64,000 bases of DNA from Adiantum capillus-veneris (taxonomy: Eukaryota > Streptophyta > Polypodiopsida > Polypodiales > Pteridaceae): NCBI GenBank assembly GCA_014529385.2, contig CM043960.1, positions 23,140,896 to 23,204,895 of the forward strand, given 5' to 3'. Within the stretch, counting starts at the first letter, position 1; each line of letters begins with the position of its first letter. This document shows positions 34,657 to 45,960 of this stretch, one piece after another. The notes under the pieces are model-generated. The model worked only from the letters and a program-made list of their open reading frames with translations, had not been told where the DNA came from and ran no database searches. Both the position numbers and the translations under genes were made by a program.

Positions 34657-36779
34657 TCGAAGAGACTTAAAGTAGGGAAAAACATGAGCGTCTTGTGAAG
34701 TTATCCTTTAAATTCCTCTAGGATCTCCTAGAGTCAAAACTTTCATTTTAGAACCGCATAGCTTAAGATTGTCGTCTTTTGCTGTGTAGAGGTAGCATGG
34801 AGGTAAGTTGTACTTGTTGAGTGCCTTTAGGATTGTAGGATTGTAGAACTAGATTAGGATTTTGAGAATGATTGATGGACTAGACAAGTCTTAAGATCAA
34901 TGCTCAGGAAACCATAAAAAACAACAAAATGAGTGTTTGTGGACACTTTCCACAACCCCATTGCATGAGAACCTAGGAGTAGGGTAAGTAGGATCCGAGG
35001 TGGATTTTAGAACATTGCTCTCTCTGAGAGAATCATTGTGAGTTGTTATTTGAAGTTGCAGAATTTCAGGTCTACGATTAGAAACAGCACGAAAAGACTC
35101 CAAAATCACTCAATCCGACTGGAGAGTATGCTTAAAAGTTGTATGAACCAATGGGTAAGCTCAAGGACACATTGAGGTAAAAATTTCAAGAGTTTGCAAA
35201 AACTCAAATTATTTACTTTTTCTTGACATTTTAGGACAAATTAAGTTTTGACTTGATTCATAAGCTTAAAATAGCTGCTAAAAAGACTGTCCATTGAAAA
35301 AGAGCAAAAATGTTCATTTTGGGCGTAAAGTAAATAATCATGATTATTTACTTTCAGCTCAAATTTGACCAAGGTTGATACCAATGACTCATTGCATGTG
35401 TACAAACAACTTTTGTAAAGGTACATAGGATTTGGATCACCAAACTGGCAAAAAACTGGGTAAAAACTAAAGTTTGTACTCACTTTTGGAAACTTGAGTG
35501 TAAGCTGGCAAAACAACTGTCCAAATTTGATGAAATTCGATTCATAGGCTTATATTGATGTGACAGACATGTGTACATGCTCACTTGACTAAAAAGATGC
35601 TAAAACTTACCAAAAGTAAATAATCGCGATTATTTATATCTACCCCATTTTTCAACTTTTTTGACTAAGTTAGCATACCACTAGTTTTACCATGTTGTCA
35701 TAAGCTCACAAACCAAATTTGATAAGATTTGGATCATTGGATTGAAAATTGTGATCAAAATTGCAAAGTCAGTCTACGGACAGAAAACTGATGACCATTT
35801 GACAAAAAATTATCCAAACTTGATGAAACTTGGCTAGAGACCTTAAGTTGAAGTGCTTAACAAATCTGTATCAAGGTTGGGACAAAAACTTGCAAAAAAT
35901 TAGCTAGAGTAAATAATCGTGATTATTTACATCTGCTTCAAAAATTGACAATCTTGCACATTTGAGTATACCACGAGGTCAAGCATATCAAGTAGACCAC
36001 ACAAATCAATTTTGGTGAAATTTGGATCACAAAAGTGAGACTTAACGCAGATTCTTGAAAACTGAGTCTGCGAACACGAAACAGTTGATAAACTTGAACA
36101 AATTTTGTCCAAACTTAGTGAAACTTGTCCAGGAACCTTAACAGGTTGTATACTTGGCAAATCAAGCCAAAAAGTGCAAAAGATTGAGAAAAGTAAATAA
36201 TCACAATTATTTACTACTGCTACACAGAGACAACAATTTTGACTTTGAACTTGTACAGTGTTAGACCAACATAATACAAGGCCATCGAGAAATTTTGGGT
36301 TCAATCGGATCCAAACTGGTACATGTTTGCTCAGTTTTTAGGTTGCAGATTAATCCTTTGATTTTGTGCCAAAGTCGAATCTAAAAGTCTCAATTGCTGA
36401 CTCCCATAGCTTGATTTGAAGTGATACACACAGACCATTTAAAATAGTTAGCAAAAACTATAAAATCTTTGCAAAAGAATACCTAACTTGATCAAAATTG
36501 ATACAGGAATCAGATTGCAGACAAGGAATTGGCAGTTTGACAGAAGTTGCGATCAAGTCAAGCGGAAGAAATTGACAACAAGTCAATTCAAAGGTAAGTA
36601 CTCTATCCAGGGCTTCACAAGCCTTTATAAACCTTAGATTTGGTCGTGTACTAGGAAATCAAGGCATACTTGGAGAAACCTCCAATAGAGTATCCACTGA
36701 AGAGAGTGTGAACCAAGGCAATTCCTTGCACAGTATCTTTGAAGAAGTCTCAGACACTTTCTCAGATTCAACATCTGAA
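34657..36779 (+). repeat. Leader with ~290-base repeats and palindromes
   Basis: From about 35050 to 36220 degenerate units of 284-293 bases recur, each with a TTTGGATCA-like block. Each ends in an AT-rich palindrome built on AGTAAATAATC and its complement. The palindromes are at 35327-35354 (perfect, 14-base arms), 35617-35636 (perfect, 10-base arms), 35909-35930 (10-base arms) and 36192-36215 (10-base arms). A half site is at about 35206-35218. The stretch has no coding sequence and lies between primer site and gag. Confidence 0.85.
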
Positions 36780-39737
36780 ATGTCATCCTACTCGACTCAT
36801 TCAGAAACTGGAACGACAATGCGCTACAAGCATATACTCTCATTTTATAAGACTAATCGCCATGGAGCTTAGGTTTACCTGGATCCTAATAAAGAGTATG
36901 ATATTCGCATTGATGACCATGGTATTGAGTTCAAAGAGGAGATCAGGGCAAACAAACAAGGAAAAATATACAAAGATAAAAACGAAACTCAGTATTTACA
37001 AGTCAAAAACCCTGACGTGATAGACAAATGGGGGTTAGAAGTAAACACCATAATTCCAGATATGGCAGCAAAAGAAGGACCACCAACTTTAGAATTTGAG
37101 GGATACAATCAAGTTGATTTGAAGCCTTTGAAACGGCTTAGTACAGACAATCCTAGGATCGAAGTCTATTGTTGGGAGGATAAAAATGTCAAGGATCTTT
37201 TGTGGACTTTGCATGCCAAATCAGGACAACTAACACCTATGAAGATCATCTATATCTTCAAGATCAAGGATAAGGGATCAGCAGATCTACCAACCTACCT
37301 GTTTAGGGATTGTTATAACAACAACTTTGTTATGATGACTCCTGAGGAGGTAGAACAAACCAAATGCCAAGGGTATTCCATAAGGGATTGGATATTGGGC
37401 CAAGGACCAGAAACTATTCCAAGAGATGAACACCGTGAGAGATCTGCTGAGAGTAATATTAAGAAACCAGAGACCACACCTCATCATGAAGAAAACCGGG
37501 TGACACTAAAGCCAGTCCAGGGCTACAATACGGTAGCTAAAATCTATAGCTTTAAATAGAAACAAGGTGAGTCTGTTAGTTATTGTGCAACTCGAATGAA
37601 ACAATACCTTGCCAGATGCCCAGAGCTAGGGATACCTGCAGAAGAACGACTAGTATCATTGTTTCTAGATAGACTGCTGAACAAAAAACTTCATGCTATA
37701 CTGTATAGCAAGAAGCATACAACCCTAGAAGAGTGTGTGTCAGATGATATTGACTAAGGGGACAATTAAATAAGATGTCCCTAAGGATAACCAAAGTGAG
37801 AAAACAACATCCACCAAACTAGCACAAGTGGGAACGGCTGCTGCAGCACCACTTTCATCCATAGAAGACATGCTCAAAAGGATGAATGGCATGATGAATA
37901 ACATGCAAAAAGCACCTATGAGAGGACCAGGACAAGGGATACCTCAACAGGGACAATCAATTAGGCCGCAAAAATGGTGTGCAATCGAGGGTAAATGGAC
38001 CAACCATGAGACAAATGATTACTATTACCAACCAAAGTATGATGGGAATGTTGCTTATGAGGCCACAAGGACAACCCATGTACAGATATTAGCCTAATAT
38101 GGCCCCATCTCAAAGACCACCTATGGGTATGGAAAGACCTCAACCCGTGTTGGGTGAACAACCTCCATATCCGGGACATAATGTAGTACCTATAAAGTAC
38201 ATGCATCCAGAGGGAGTCATAGATGAACAAGCATTGGTGCCTGTTACACCCTATGCTCAGCCTAGTCCATCTATAGTAATGGTAGAAGGAGATTGGTATA
38301 ATTCACATCCACCACCAATGGAAGAACCTATGACTTATGCTCCACCGAAGCTTGCACCAATGTACTATGTAGCTAATCAAGGTGTCAAACCTCCTATGGT
38401 AAGACCCCTGATTAAGCCAAGAACTCAAAATTTTCATAACTGCGGTGCAGATGATCATTGGAAAAATGAATGCCCAAAGCCTGACAAGAACCTCAAGCCA
38501 GTTGAAGCTTATTGCATACAATGTTATTAAAAGGGAGGACACTTTTCGAAAGATTGTCCTAATAATCCTTTAAACAAGGGTAAACATTCGTGAACGTAGT
38601 CCAAGTGATACCTAGTAGCTCATCTGAGAGTGAACCGATTGTTCCAATCAAGGTAATCACCAGAGCCCAGGCTAGGAAAAAGAAACATAACTCCTCTAAT
38701 GATTCGGAGAATACAAAAATAGCCTCTCAAAAAACCAACAGAAGCAGAAGAAGGTACGAGATGAGAAAACAGAAACAAAGGGCTGAAATCGATGAGAAAG
38801 CAAAGAAGCTATTCCAGGACAAGGTGAAAGAAACTGGAAGCGAAATCAAGGAAACCATTGTGAAATCTGGAGGATCAATTTTGGTTGACAAAATTTTTGA
38901 ACCTATTAATGCAGCCTTGGAAGCCTACCAAGCGGGACTTAGAGCATGCCAAAACATGAAAAACAAATGAAAAAACTATCCTTCGTCGAACATGGAAGCA
39001 GCTAAGCTTGAAGCTTATCAAAATTTGGTAAAAATCACGCAAGAGATGCTGGAAAAACAAAAACCCAATCTCGAAAGTATGGCAAAGCCTCAAGAGCTTG
39101 TGGCAAGAGACAATAAAGAAAAATCCAAATTGGTGGTAGAACCCCACCTTGAAACAAAAGAGCCAGAACTTATAGTGCCGGACAGCGAAGATGCCTTAGA
39201 TGGAATTCTTTTTGTAGAAGAAGACTGGCCAGGACACTTATGGGAAAAAGTTAGAGAGATTACTGATGAGAGCCTAACTCTAAAGTCAGCTCCTATAGAG
39301 GAAGTTTGGTTAGAAAATCTACCTCCTGACATGGACATGGACATACAATCCTTGTACGGGAATTGCGGATCTGAAGCTTCAGGGATGTCTAAACCATTGA
39401 CCTTGAAAACATTACCCTCTTGCTTGGGAGATAACGAAGATGAATCCATAGTGTGTAAGACCACTCAAGTAAAAAGAGCAGAAGTAGACAACATCCATTC
39501 AATCATGTTTACACCCATCCAATGCACTCTTACTTTGGGAGAACTATTAAAAATCAGACTATATCTATGGAGTGATCTACAGAAAACCCTAGAGAAGGTG
39601 GGAATAATGGGGCTAATCACAAAAAATTGGATAAAATTGTAACACGAAATGGACAATAAAGAGATTCGATATGTTCAAGTGAACAAAGTCAGAGAATACT
39701 ATGAAGGGGAGGAAGGAAACACAACCCTTCCAGTGTA
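36780..39737 (+). pseudogene. Element X gag polyprotein, broken
   Basis: Gag would form the particle shell around element RNA. The frame from 36780 stays readable across a TAG at about 36868 and another at 37557-37559. A capsid-like helical stretch follows (GESVSYCATRMKQYL to TLEECV, 37566-37740), then Pro/Met-rich sequence and two zinc knuckles. The first (38432-38473) has Phe for its first Cys. The second (38513-38557) is C-x2-C-x5-H-x4-C with a TAA inside. A basic helical region (38590-38970) and the pre-protease linker (39000-39640) come next. Homology ends abruptly at 39737, before protease. Confidence 0.82.
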
Positions 39738-39796
39738 AACTTGGACATCTGGGGTATAAACTTAGACAAGCATAAGTAAGTGTAAACACACACCCA

Positions 39797-39935
39797 TTTC
39801 AACGAAGTCAACATGCACGTTCGGTTAGCACATTGGGCTGCCACAACGTCCGTTTGGGTTTGAATCCGATGGGCATGCACTGTCGTTTTTTTTCGCCATC
39901 GGATCTCCTCAAGATCCCCGCCGTCCGCCGTCGAA
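39797..39935 (+). mobile_element. SINE-like tRNA head, truncated
   Basis: A box-like TTAGCACATTGGG (39825-39837) and B box GGTTTGAATCC (39857-39867) are spaced as in tRNA-derived SINEs. The same sequence, more diverged, lies at 52889-53165 with a longer body. Here the body is cut where LTR sequence begins at about 39936. No target-site duplication was found. Confidence 0.6.
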
Positions 39936-40210
39936 AATGGTCACGTATTGAAAATTCCCGATTTATTTCAAGCCATTGTAATATTTTAATGTGTTACGGG
40001 CTCAATGGGAGTTCCAATATGTAAAGAACGGGTAAGTAGTGTGCCTAGGTAGCAGATTCAGTAAGTGGTGGAGCTTTAAAGGCCTTGGGTGCTCGGACAT
40101 TGCATATTTTTACCCTAGGCGTATAAGGGAGTGTGAAAGAAATTAGAGTTCTCAAGCTCATTTGTTGAGAGCACTCTTTGGTGAGAGCTCTTGAGGTGTG
40201 TGGCTATGGA
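39936..40210 (+). repeat. LTR fragment of element Z (left)
   Basis: From AAAATGGTCACGTATT to GAGGTGTGTGGC this aligns with 52625-52888, the 3' LTR of element Z. The first ~120 bases of the LTR are missing here and SINE sequence takes their place. The LTR probably continues to the right, but the other copy ends there, so the end cannot be set. Confidence 0.7.
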
Positions 40211-41262
40211 GTCCTTGAGCTTCTCCTTGCTCATGAGACTTGATTAACACTAATCAATGATTCATTCTCTCTCACTATGTCTCTCTCATACTTCTTATGA
40301 TTGCCTATGATGCTTAGATTAGTTAGATCTTAACTAATTAGTGGTTAATCCCTCTCTAATCTTGTGTGATTGTCTTCTTTTGCTTGTGTGTGCATGTAGG
40401 TTTGATTGGAGTGTGGTGATCGATAGATCTATGTGTGTGTGCTTGCGATTAGTGTGTTGCATGATAGGATTAGTGTTGTGTGCATCTTGCAATCGTAGTG
40501 TGTGTGATTGGGTTGATTGGAGGTGAAGAGAAGTGGATGTGGAGATTGCCCTTCCAATGATCACAATTGAAAAATCATTAAGCACACATTGATTTCTAGG
40601 TGCACAAACATGGGCAAAATAGTGCACACACACCTAAAATTAGGCATACACACACTCAATTAGAATGCACACACACTTGATTTTAGTGCACACATACTTG
40701 CAATTGACCATCCAAGCATGCAATTAACTCAATTAGGCACCCAATTAGCAACGCACACGCACATTCACCAATTAACAATTGAAACTTATCAAATTTATGC
40801 GCCCAAATCTTAAAAGAATTGGCATTACGACGGCATGAAAATGAACAATAAAAAAAATTTCAATCCAACATAGCATCAGATTGCAGTGCATCAACATAGC
40901 ATAGCATTACATTGCATCATCATGGTGGGATCTCTACACAATTTTACACATCTTTAGATTCTAGGGAGGTTGAGAATACCACCTTGATTACCTTTCCATT
41001 GAAGATCAATTGGATGGTCGAATCCTCCAATCCTTCATAGCAAATTAATAAGTTAGCAAAAATTAGTCAAAATTAGCAAGGGGTTAGTGTGAAATTAGAG
41101 TGTGTAAACACACAATTGGCAAGATGCGGTGACACATTAAGGAATTATGAACACATTGCTTCATGCACACACATTCAAAATCCACAAAAACATAAACACA
41201 CAAGTGAAATTAGTGAGGGAACACATTCGATTATTCCATAATTACACTAGCGTAGGCCATCG
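40211..41262. other. Non-coding leader-like region
   Basis: Going leftward from the primer-like site at 41263-41280, this looks like the leader of a minus-strand gypsy element, with GTGCACACAC-type repeats near 40600-40700. No coding sequence is recognised. The left part may be the rest of the Z LTR. Confidence 0.4.
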
Positions 41263-41280
41263 TCCCTGGCAACGACGTCA
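41263..41280 (-). other. Degraded tRNA-Asp primer site, minus strand
   Basis: Minus-strand TGACGTCGTTGCCAGGGA differs from the plant tRNA-Asp primer site by three transitions. It is preceded by CCCAACATT, so an LTR running leftward would end at 41283. A TATAAATA box on the minus strand near 41804-41811 suits a promoter inside that LTR. Confidence 0.6.
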
Positions 41281-41282
41281 AA

Positions 41283-42300
41283 TGTTGGGTGTCCCATCGT
41301 TGCAATAGCTCCAATGACCAACAAAATTATCAATCCGGAGGGATGAGCTACCCGGCTAGGGTGTGGAAACAATCACACGGTTAGTGAGCTAATTATGGCA
41401 ACACAAATGATTAACTCTACGAGGTGAGCTTCTTGGCCTATGACGGAGCTAGGCCACAAAATTTTCCATTCTGTGTGTGCACCTAAAGATTGGTAAAAAC
41501 TGTCAATTTTATTAGTGTGTGTGCCTAAAAAAGTGTTTAATTTGCATAATTGATTCAATTTTTGATTGCATGATTGATGTGTGTAATGGTTAGTTGCTGC
41601 GTTTTTGTGCTCAAAACAGTGATTTACACACTCCAATTGCGTCAATTTTTGACATAATTTTGTCAGTAATTTTGTCGGTTTAATTGCCTAGTCTTGATTT
41701 TATTGATGAAATTGTTTGGCAATAGAATTGATGTGATTTTTGCAATTTTATTTGGCTGCACTATTCCCCTACATGTGGAGAATTTTTAGAATATTTTTGG
41801 GTATTTATAAGATAACTTTTGGTAATTTTTTGCTAATTTTTGCTTAATTCCATAAAAGTTTGATATTTGATCTTTTGTGTGTGCGTATTTACGGCATCAT
41901 ATTGTTCGCATTTGTGTCCTCCATGGTTGAGTTTTGAGCGTTTCGCTATTTTCGGGGGCCGGGTTGACGATTATGTCGTAAGTTATATTTTCGGTAAAAT
42001 ATGTTATTTTTGGTGTACTTTTGCGTGTCAAAAATGTTCCGTTTTGAATGTCGGTGATTTTCTAAGGTTTCTAGAATTTTTCGGATTTTTCTGACGATTT
42101 TTTGGAGTTTCGGCTAATTTTCGACCTATTTTTGGCATTTTTGGAAATAAAAAAATAAAAATAAAACAATAATAGAAAGCCAGGTTCGGCTCCCACCTGT
42201 GCCTTGCAATGCATAAATTTTCCACCTCTTCGGATAAATTTTTACGTCTTTCACGATAGTTACTTGTTTACATCAAAATACTCTTCTTCTTTTTTCTCGC
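41283..42300 (-). repeat. Probable minus-strand LTR upstream of primer site
   Basis: This is AT-rich sequence between the primer-like site and a CT-rich tract, with TATAAATA on the minus strand at about 41804-41811. The far end of the LTR is not visible and no second copy was found, so the right coordinate is a guess. Confidence 0.35.
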
Positions 42301-42501
42301 TCCGTGTGAACCCTCCCGCTCTCACTCCCTCTCTCTCTCTCTCTCCTCTTACTCTCTCTCCTACCCACCCCTCCCCTGTCGTGTAGCCCCTAGGCCCTCG
42401 CCATGCTTGTTGCACTCCCTTTCTCTCTCCCTTATTCTCTCTCGCACACTGCCAGCCAGACTTCGCCTTCTTTCTCTCTCGCTGACTGCAGCCAACGCAA
42501 G

Positions 42502-42540
<39 letters not shown>

Positions 42541-43825
42541 TCTACTGCATGTTGCCAAGTCACGCTGCCTGCCCGCTTGTCTCGTTCTGCACATGCTACC
42601 ACGTCAGCAGATGCGCGCTTCCCTTCCTCTAACAGCGCGACAGACTACGCCCGGATTGCACGCTTCCATGCCTTTGCCAGCCTCGAACTAAGTGCCATCG
42701 TCGTCAAGCGGGTCAGCTGTCTGCCAGGTAAGCCCGAGTTAGGGTAGTTAGTTAGGTTAGTTTAAGTAAATTTAAATAAACATAAAAACAATTTAAAAAA
42801 ATAAAATCCATAAAAACAATTAAAATTTTTAAAAAGGGGGTTTAAAAGGCACAAAAATTCGAAAATCCATGAAACAATCTTTTAAAAAAAAACAAAAGTT
42901 CAATAAAAAATCACCAAAAAAAGAATAAAAAATCAAAAAAGAGCTTTTTTATAAAAAGAAAAAAACTAGAAAATTCACATTAAAAAAAAACTTCTTAGAA
43001 AATTCTATAAAAATAAAAAATCCAAAGAAAAAAAAATAAAATAGAAAACACATAGAAAATCATTTAGAAAAATCAAAAATAAAAAATCCCACAAACAATT
43101 CACAAAATTCTAAAAATTCATAAAAAGTCACAGAAAATTAATAAAAAATCCAAAATTGATTAAAAAACTTGTAAAAAACATAAAACCTTCAAAGAAATCA
43201 CAAAAATTTTAGAAAACTACCAAAAAATTTGTTAAAAATCAAAATTTTCCCAAAAAAATCATAAAAAGACTAAAAATTTTAGAAAATTCAAAATTTCACA
43301 AATAACTAGGAAAAATAAAAAGGAAGTCACAAAAAGTGCCAGAAACAGTCAGAATGAGCCCGAAAAGCAAAAAACAACGCCGAGAAAAATGGTAACGTCA
43401 GGGAAGCCAGGAAGTAGTGTATCGTACACCAAACAAACCACGAAAAAAGCCAGAAAAGGCGTAAACCAAGCAAACCGTGCAAAGTGAACCAATGATCAGC
43501 CGTAAAAAAGCAAGAAATCGACCAACCCAAAGCCGTTTGAGGGGCAGATAAAATTCAAAAATTGACAAGTGCAAGCAATTGCATTGTAAATTGAGCTTCT
43601 AATTGGTCAAACGGACACAAATCGCAGTGGATAGCAGATTAGGCTATTCAGGGCCCAAATCAATTTTGAAACTTTCGAGCTAGAGTTAATCAATTCTTGT
43701 GAGTCTAACAGCAGTCAACTGCAAAAGTGTTTTGACTAAAGCAATCTAATCAAAATCGAGTAGCAAAAATTTTGTTAATTGATACCAGAATCTGCTAGGA
43801 GACAGTTTTTACAGAACCAGCCGAC
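42301..43825 (+). repeat. CT-rich tract then A-rich leader of element Z
   Basis: 42301-42540 holds (CT)n and (CA)n runs in a pyrimidine-rich strand. CTGCCAGGTAAGC near 42722-42734 resembles a splice donor. From about 42760 to 43320 the plus strand is extremely A-rich, built of irregular AAAAATCCAT-like and CAAAAATT-like words. The rest leads to the gag start at 43826 without coding sequence. Confidence 0.7.
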
Positions 43826-45352
43826 ATGGACTCAAATCGAGCCGAAATTTCAAGTACAACCAAGCAAGCTAGTAACACTGGCAGCACAAGTACAACTGCA
43901 ATAGAGCAGATTTTACAACTATATGGCTATAATGGAGATAAAGTCTTACATGCAGATTCAGAAGGCCATAAATACTTGATGAGCAGCAAAAGCAGCACAG
44001 GAGCCAAGATCCTATTGATCAGAGTAAAGCAAGATTCAGAAAACTCCTAGATGTTCACAGATTTCAGTGGAGCCAGGTATTGCAAGCTCAAAGATGAAGT
44101 GCAGATAGAAGTTCAAAAAGTCAACCCAAGTGTTTATCTGGAAATATGCACAAGTCCGCAAAACATACAATTGGTGCATATGCAATCATGATCATTGTAC
44201 ATGGATTACAGTGGTCAGATCTATAATCGAGAACCAGAAATGCAAGATCCAATAGATCAACCAATACAAGCAAATCTAATTGGAGAAAAGAATCAAAGAC
44301 GGTACATAGGTCAAGATGGAGCAGTCTACAGCTTGATGCTCATTGTTCTAAAAGAAGATGCCGATAACTTGACAAGCACACAAGCAGAAACTTCTCAGCT
44401 AGAGCTTGACATGATAGAACCAGTTGAAATACCACCAGTCATGGCGTATTGCTCAAATTGTGGACGAAAAGGTGGACATTTTGCTGAAGATTGTCCAAGA
44501 AATTCAAACAACAGGGACATATCAGCTGTCAAGCAAGGTACAAAGAAAATTGGAAATGCGAGTCTCGATGTAAGTGCATCTACCTTGTCACTTTTAATGC
44601 AATCATACGATTCTGCATTACCATTAGAAGCACCAGTAAAAGCATTGCAAGTTCAAAATGAGCATAAAGATGCACAGGCACCTGAAAAGCTTAAAATTGA
44701 TTCTTTGAACAACAAATTCTTGCATGAATTTAGTAAAGATATCCAGATATCACCGAAGGTTGAAAAAACTGTTAGGTTTGCAAATGATTTTGCATCCACT
44801 GCCACAAGTGTGCAATCATTCACAAGTCTAAGGGACACATCAGACAAAATGATGTTAGCTTTGTATGGTACACATAATTCATATGCACACTATGTAGACC
44901 AAAAAGGGAAACTGTACAAAAAAGATCAACCAGTGTTTAAACAACCCACATACCAGCTCATAGAAGTGCGTCAAGTGATAGATCAAAAAGGATGGTTCAT
45001 TTCAGAGGAAAGAATCTATTATAGCCCATCCGCTCTAGAGCTGAAGGATATTACCCGAGTGAACCCATAAATTTGTTCAGAGCCAAACTCTCCTCCATCG
45101 GAAATCAAGCTTCGATGTTGTGACCAAACGAGCACATACTTTGACCAAAACAATCGTAGATATAGACGAGAGTCTAGCATCTATGATGCCTTGGATCCTG
45201 AAACCACAGAAGCTCACATCATAGGAGACCCATGGGATAGACAATATCAGGGCAAAGATAATGCTATCTACAGCTTGACTTGGGGAATAATTTGTCATGT
45301 TTCACGGAGATATATAAGAAACTATGTAATGGAAATGGCCTATGAACTTTGA
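43826..45352 (+). pseudogene. Element Z gag-like ORF with repeated motif
   Basis: One frame of 508 codons, broken only by TAG (44048-44050), TGA (44189-44191) and TAA (45068-45070). A zinc knuckle CSNCGRKGGHFAEDC (44450-44494) has the unusual spacing C-x2-C-x5-H-x4-C. Six times the protein returns to a pattern like [YF]-x-D-x2-G-x2-Y, as in LYMDYSGQIY, HYVDQKGKLY and MFTDFSGARY. I know no named family for this repeat. The knuckle argues for a nucleic-acid-binding Gag role. The three stops could each come from one C-to-T change, so decay may be recent. Confidence 0.75.
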
Positions 45353-45960
45353 GAGTAGCGGAATTAGGAAATTAGGTGAAGCACTTTTGAGAGATTACTT
45401 TGTGAGCATAGCGGGTGAACTTAATCGATGGTAGCAACATAAACATGGTACTTAGTTAACTTGGCATGAACAATTATTTTTGCAAGAGAGAGAGAGAGAG
45501 TTTAGAGAACATGACAATAGTTGAGGACCGGATTCATATGGAGCCGGTCTCCCCTCCAATAGGCATTTGTATTATAGTTTCTCCCATTAAGAGAGACTTG
45601 GTACAATACAATCTTCGTGTTCCTTGTAACCTAGGTGATGCAATGAAGATAGAAATCTTCATGCATCACAAGCATAACATAAACTTGAAGGAAGCATTAA
45701 CTATCCCAAGCCTCAGTCCCAAGGCCTCAAACACCTTCGAAGGTGGAGAGAGCTAGCAGGGAATGAGGATAGGGAAGAGGAAGAAAAAACATTCCATAGG
45801 AGAAAGAAATAGTTCCTCACTTATCATTACTCTTCTTGCTAGCATACATAATAGCATAGTAATGAAGATGGAGAAGATGGCAAGCTTAAGCATTGAAGCA
45901 TGACTCTTGGTTTCCATAGCCAAGAGTATTGGTGTAGGCTTTCACTCTCACAAGCTTGGA
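45353..45960. other. Junction region left of the LTR array
   Basis: No gene is seen. A short GA run lies at 45485-45500. Sequence right of about 45900 may already be LTR material of the array, but it is not repeated in the other units. Confidence 0.4.
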
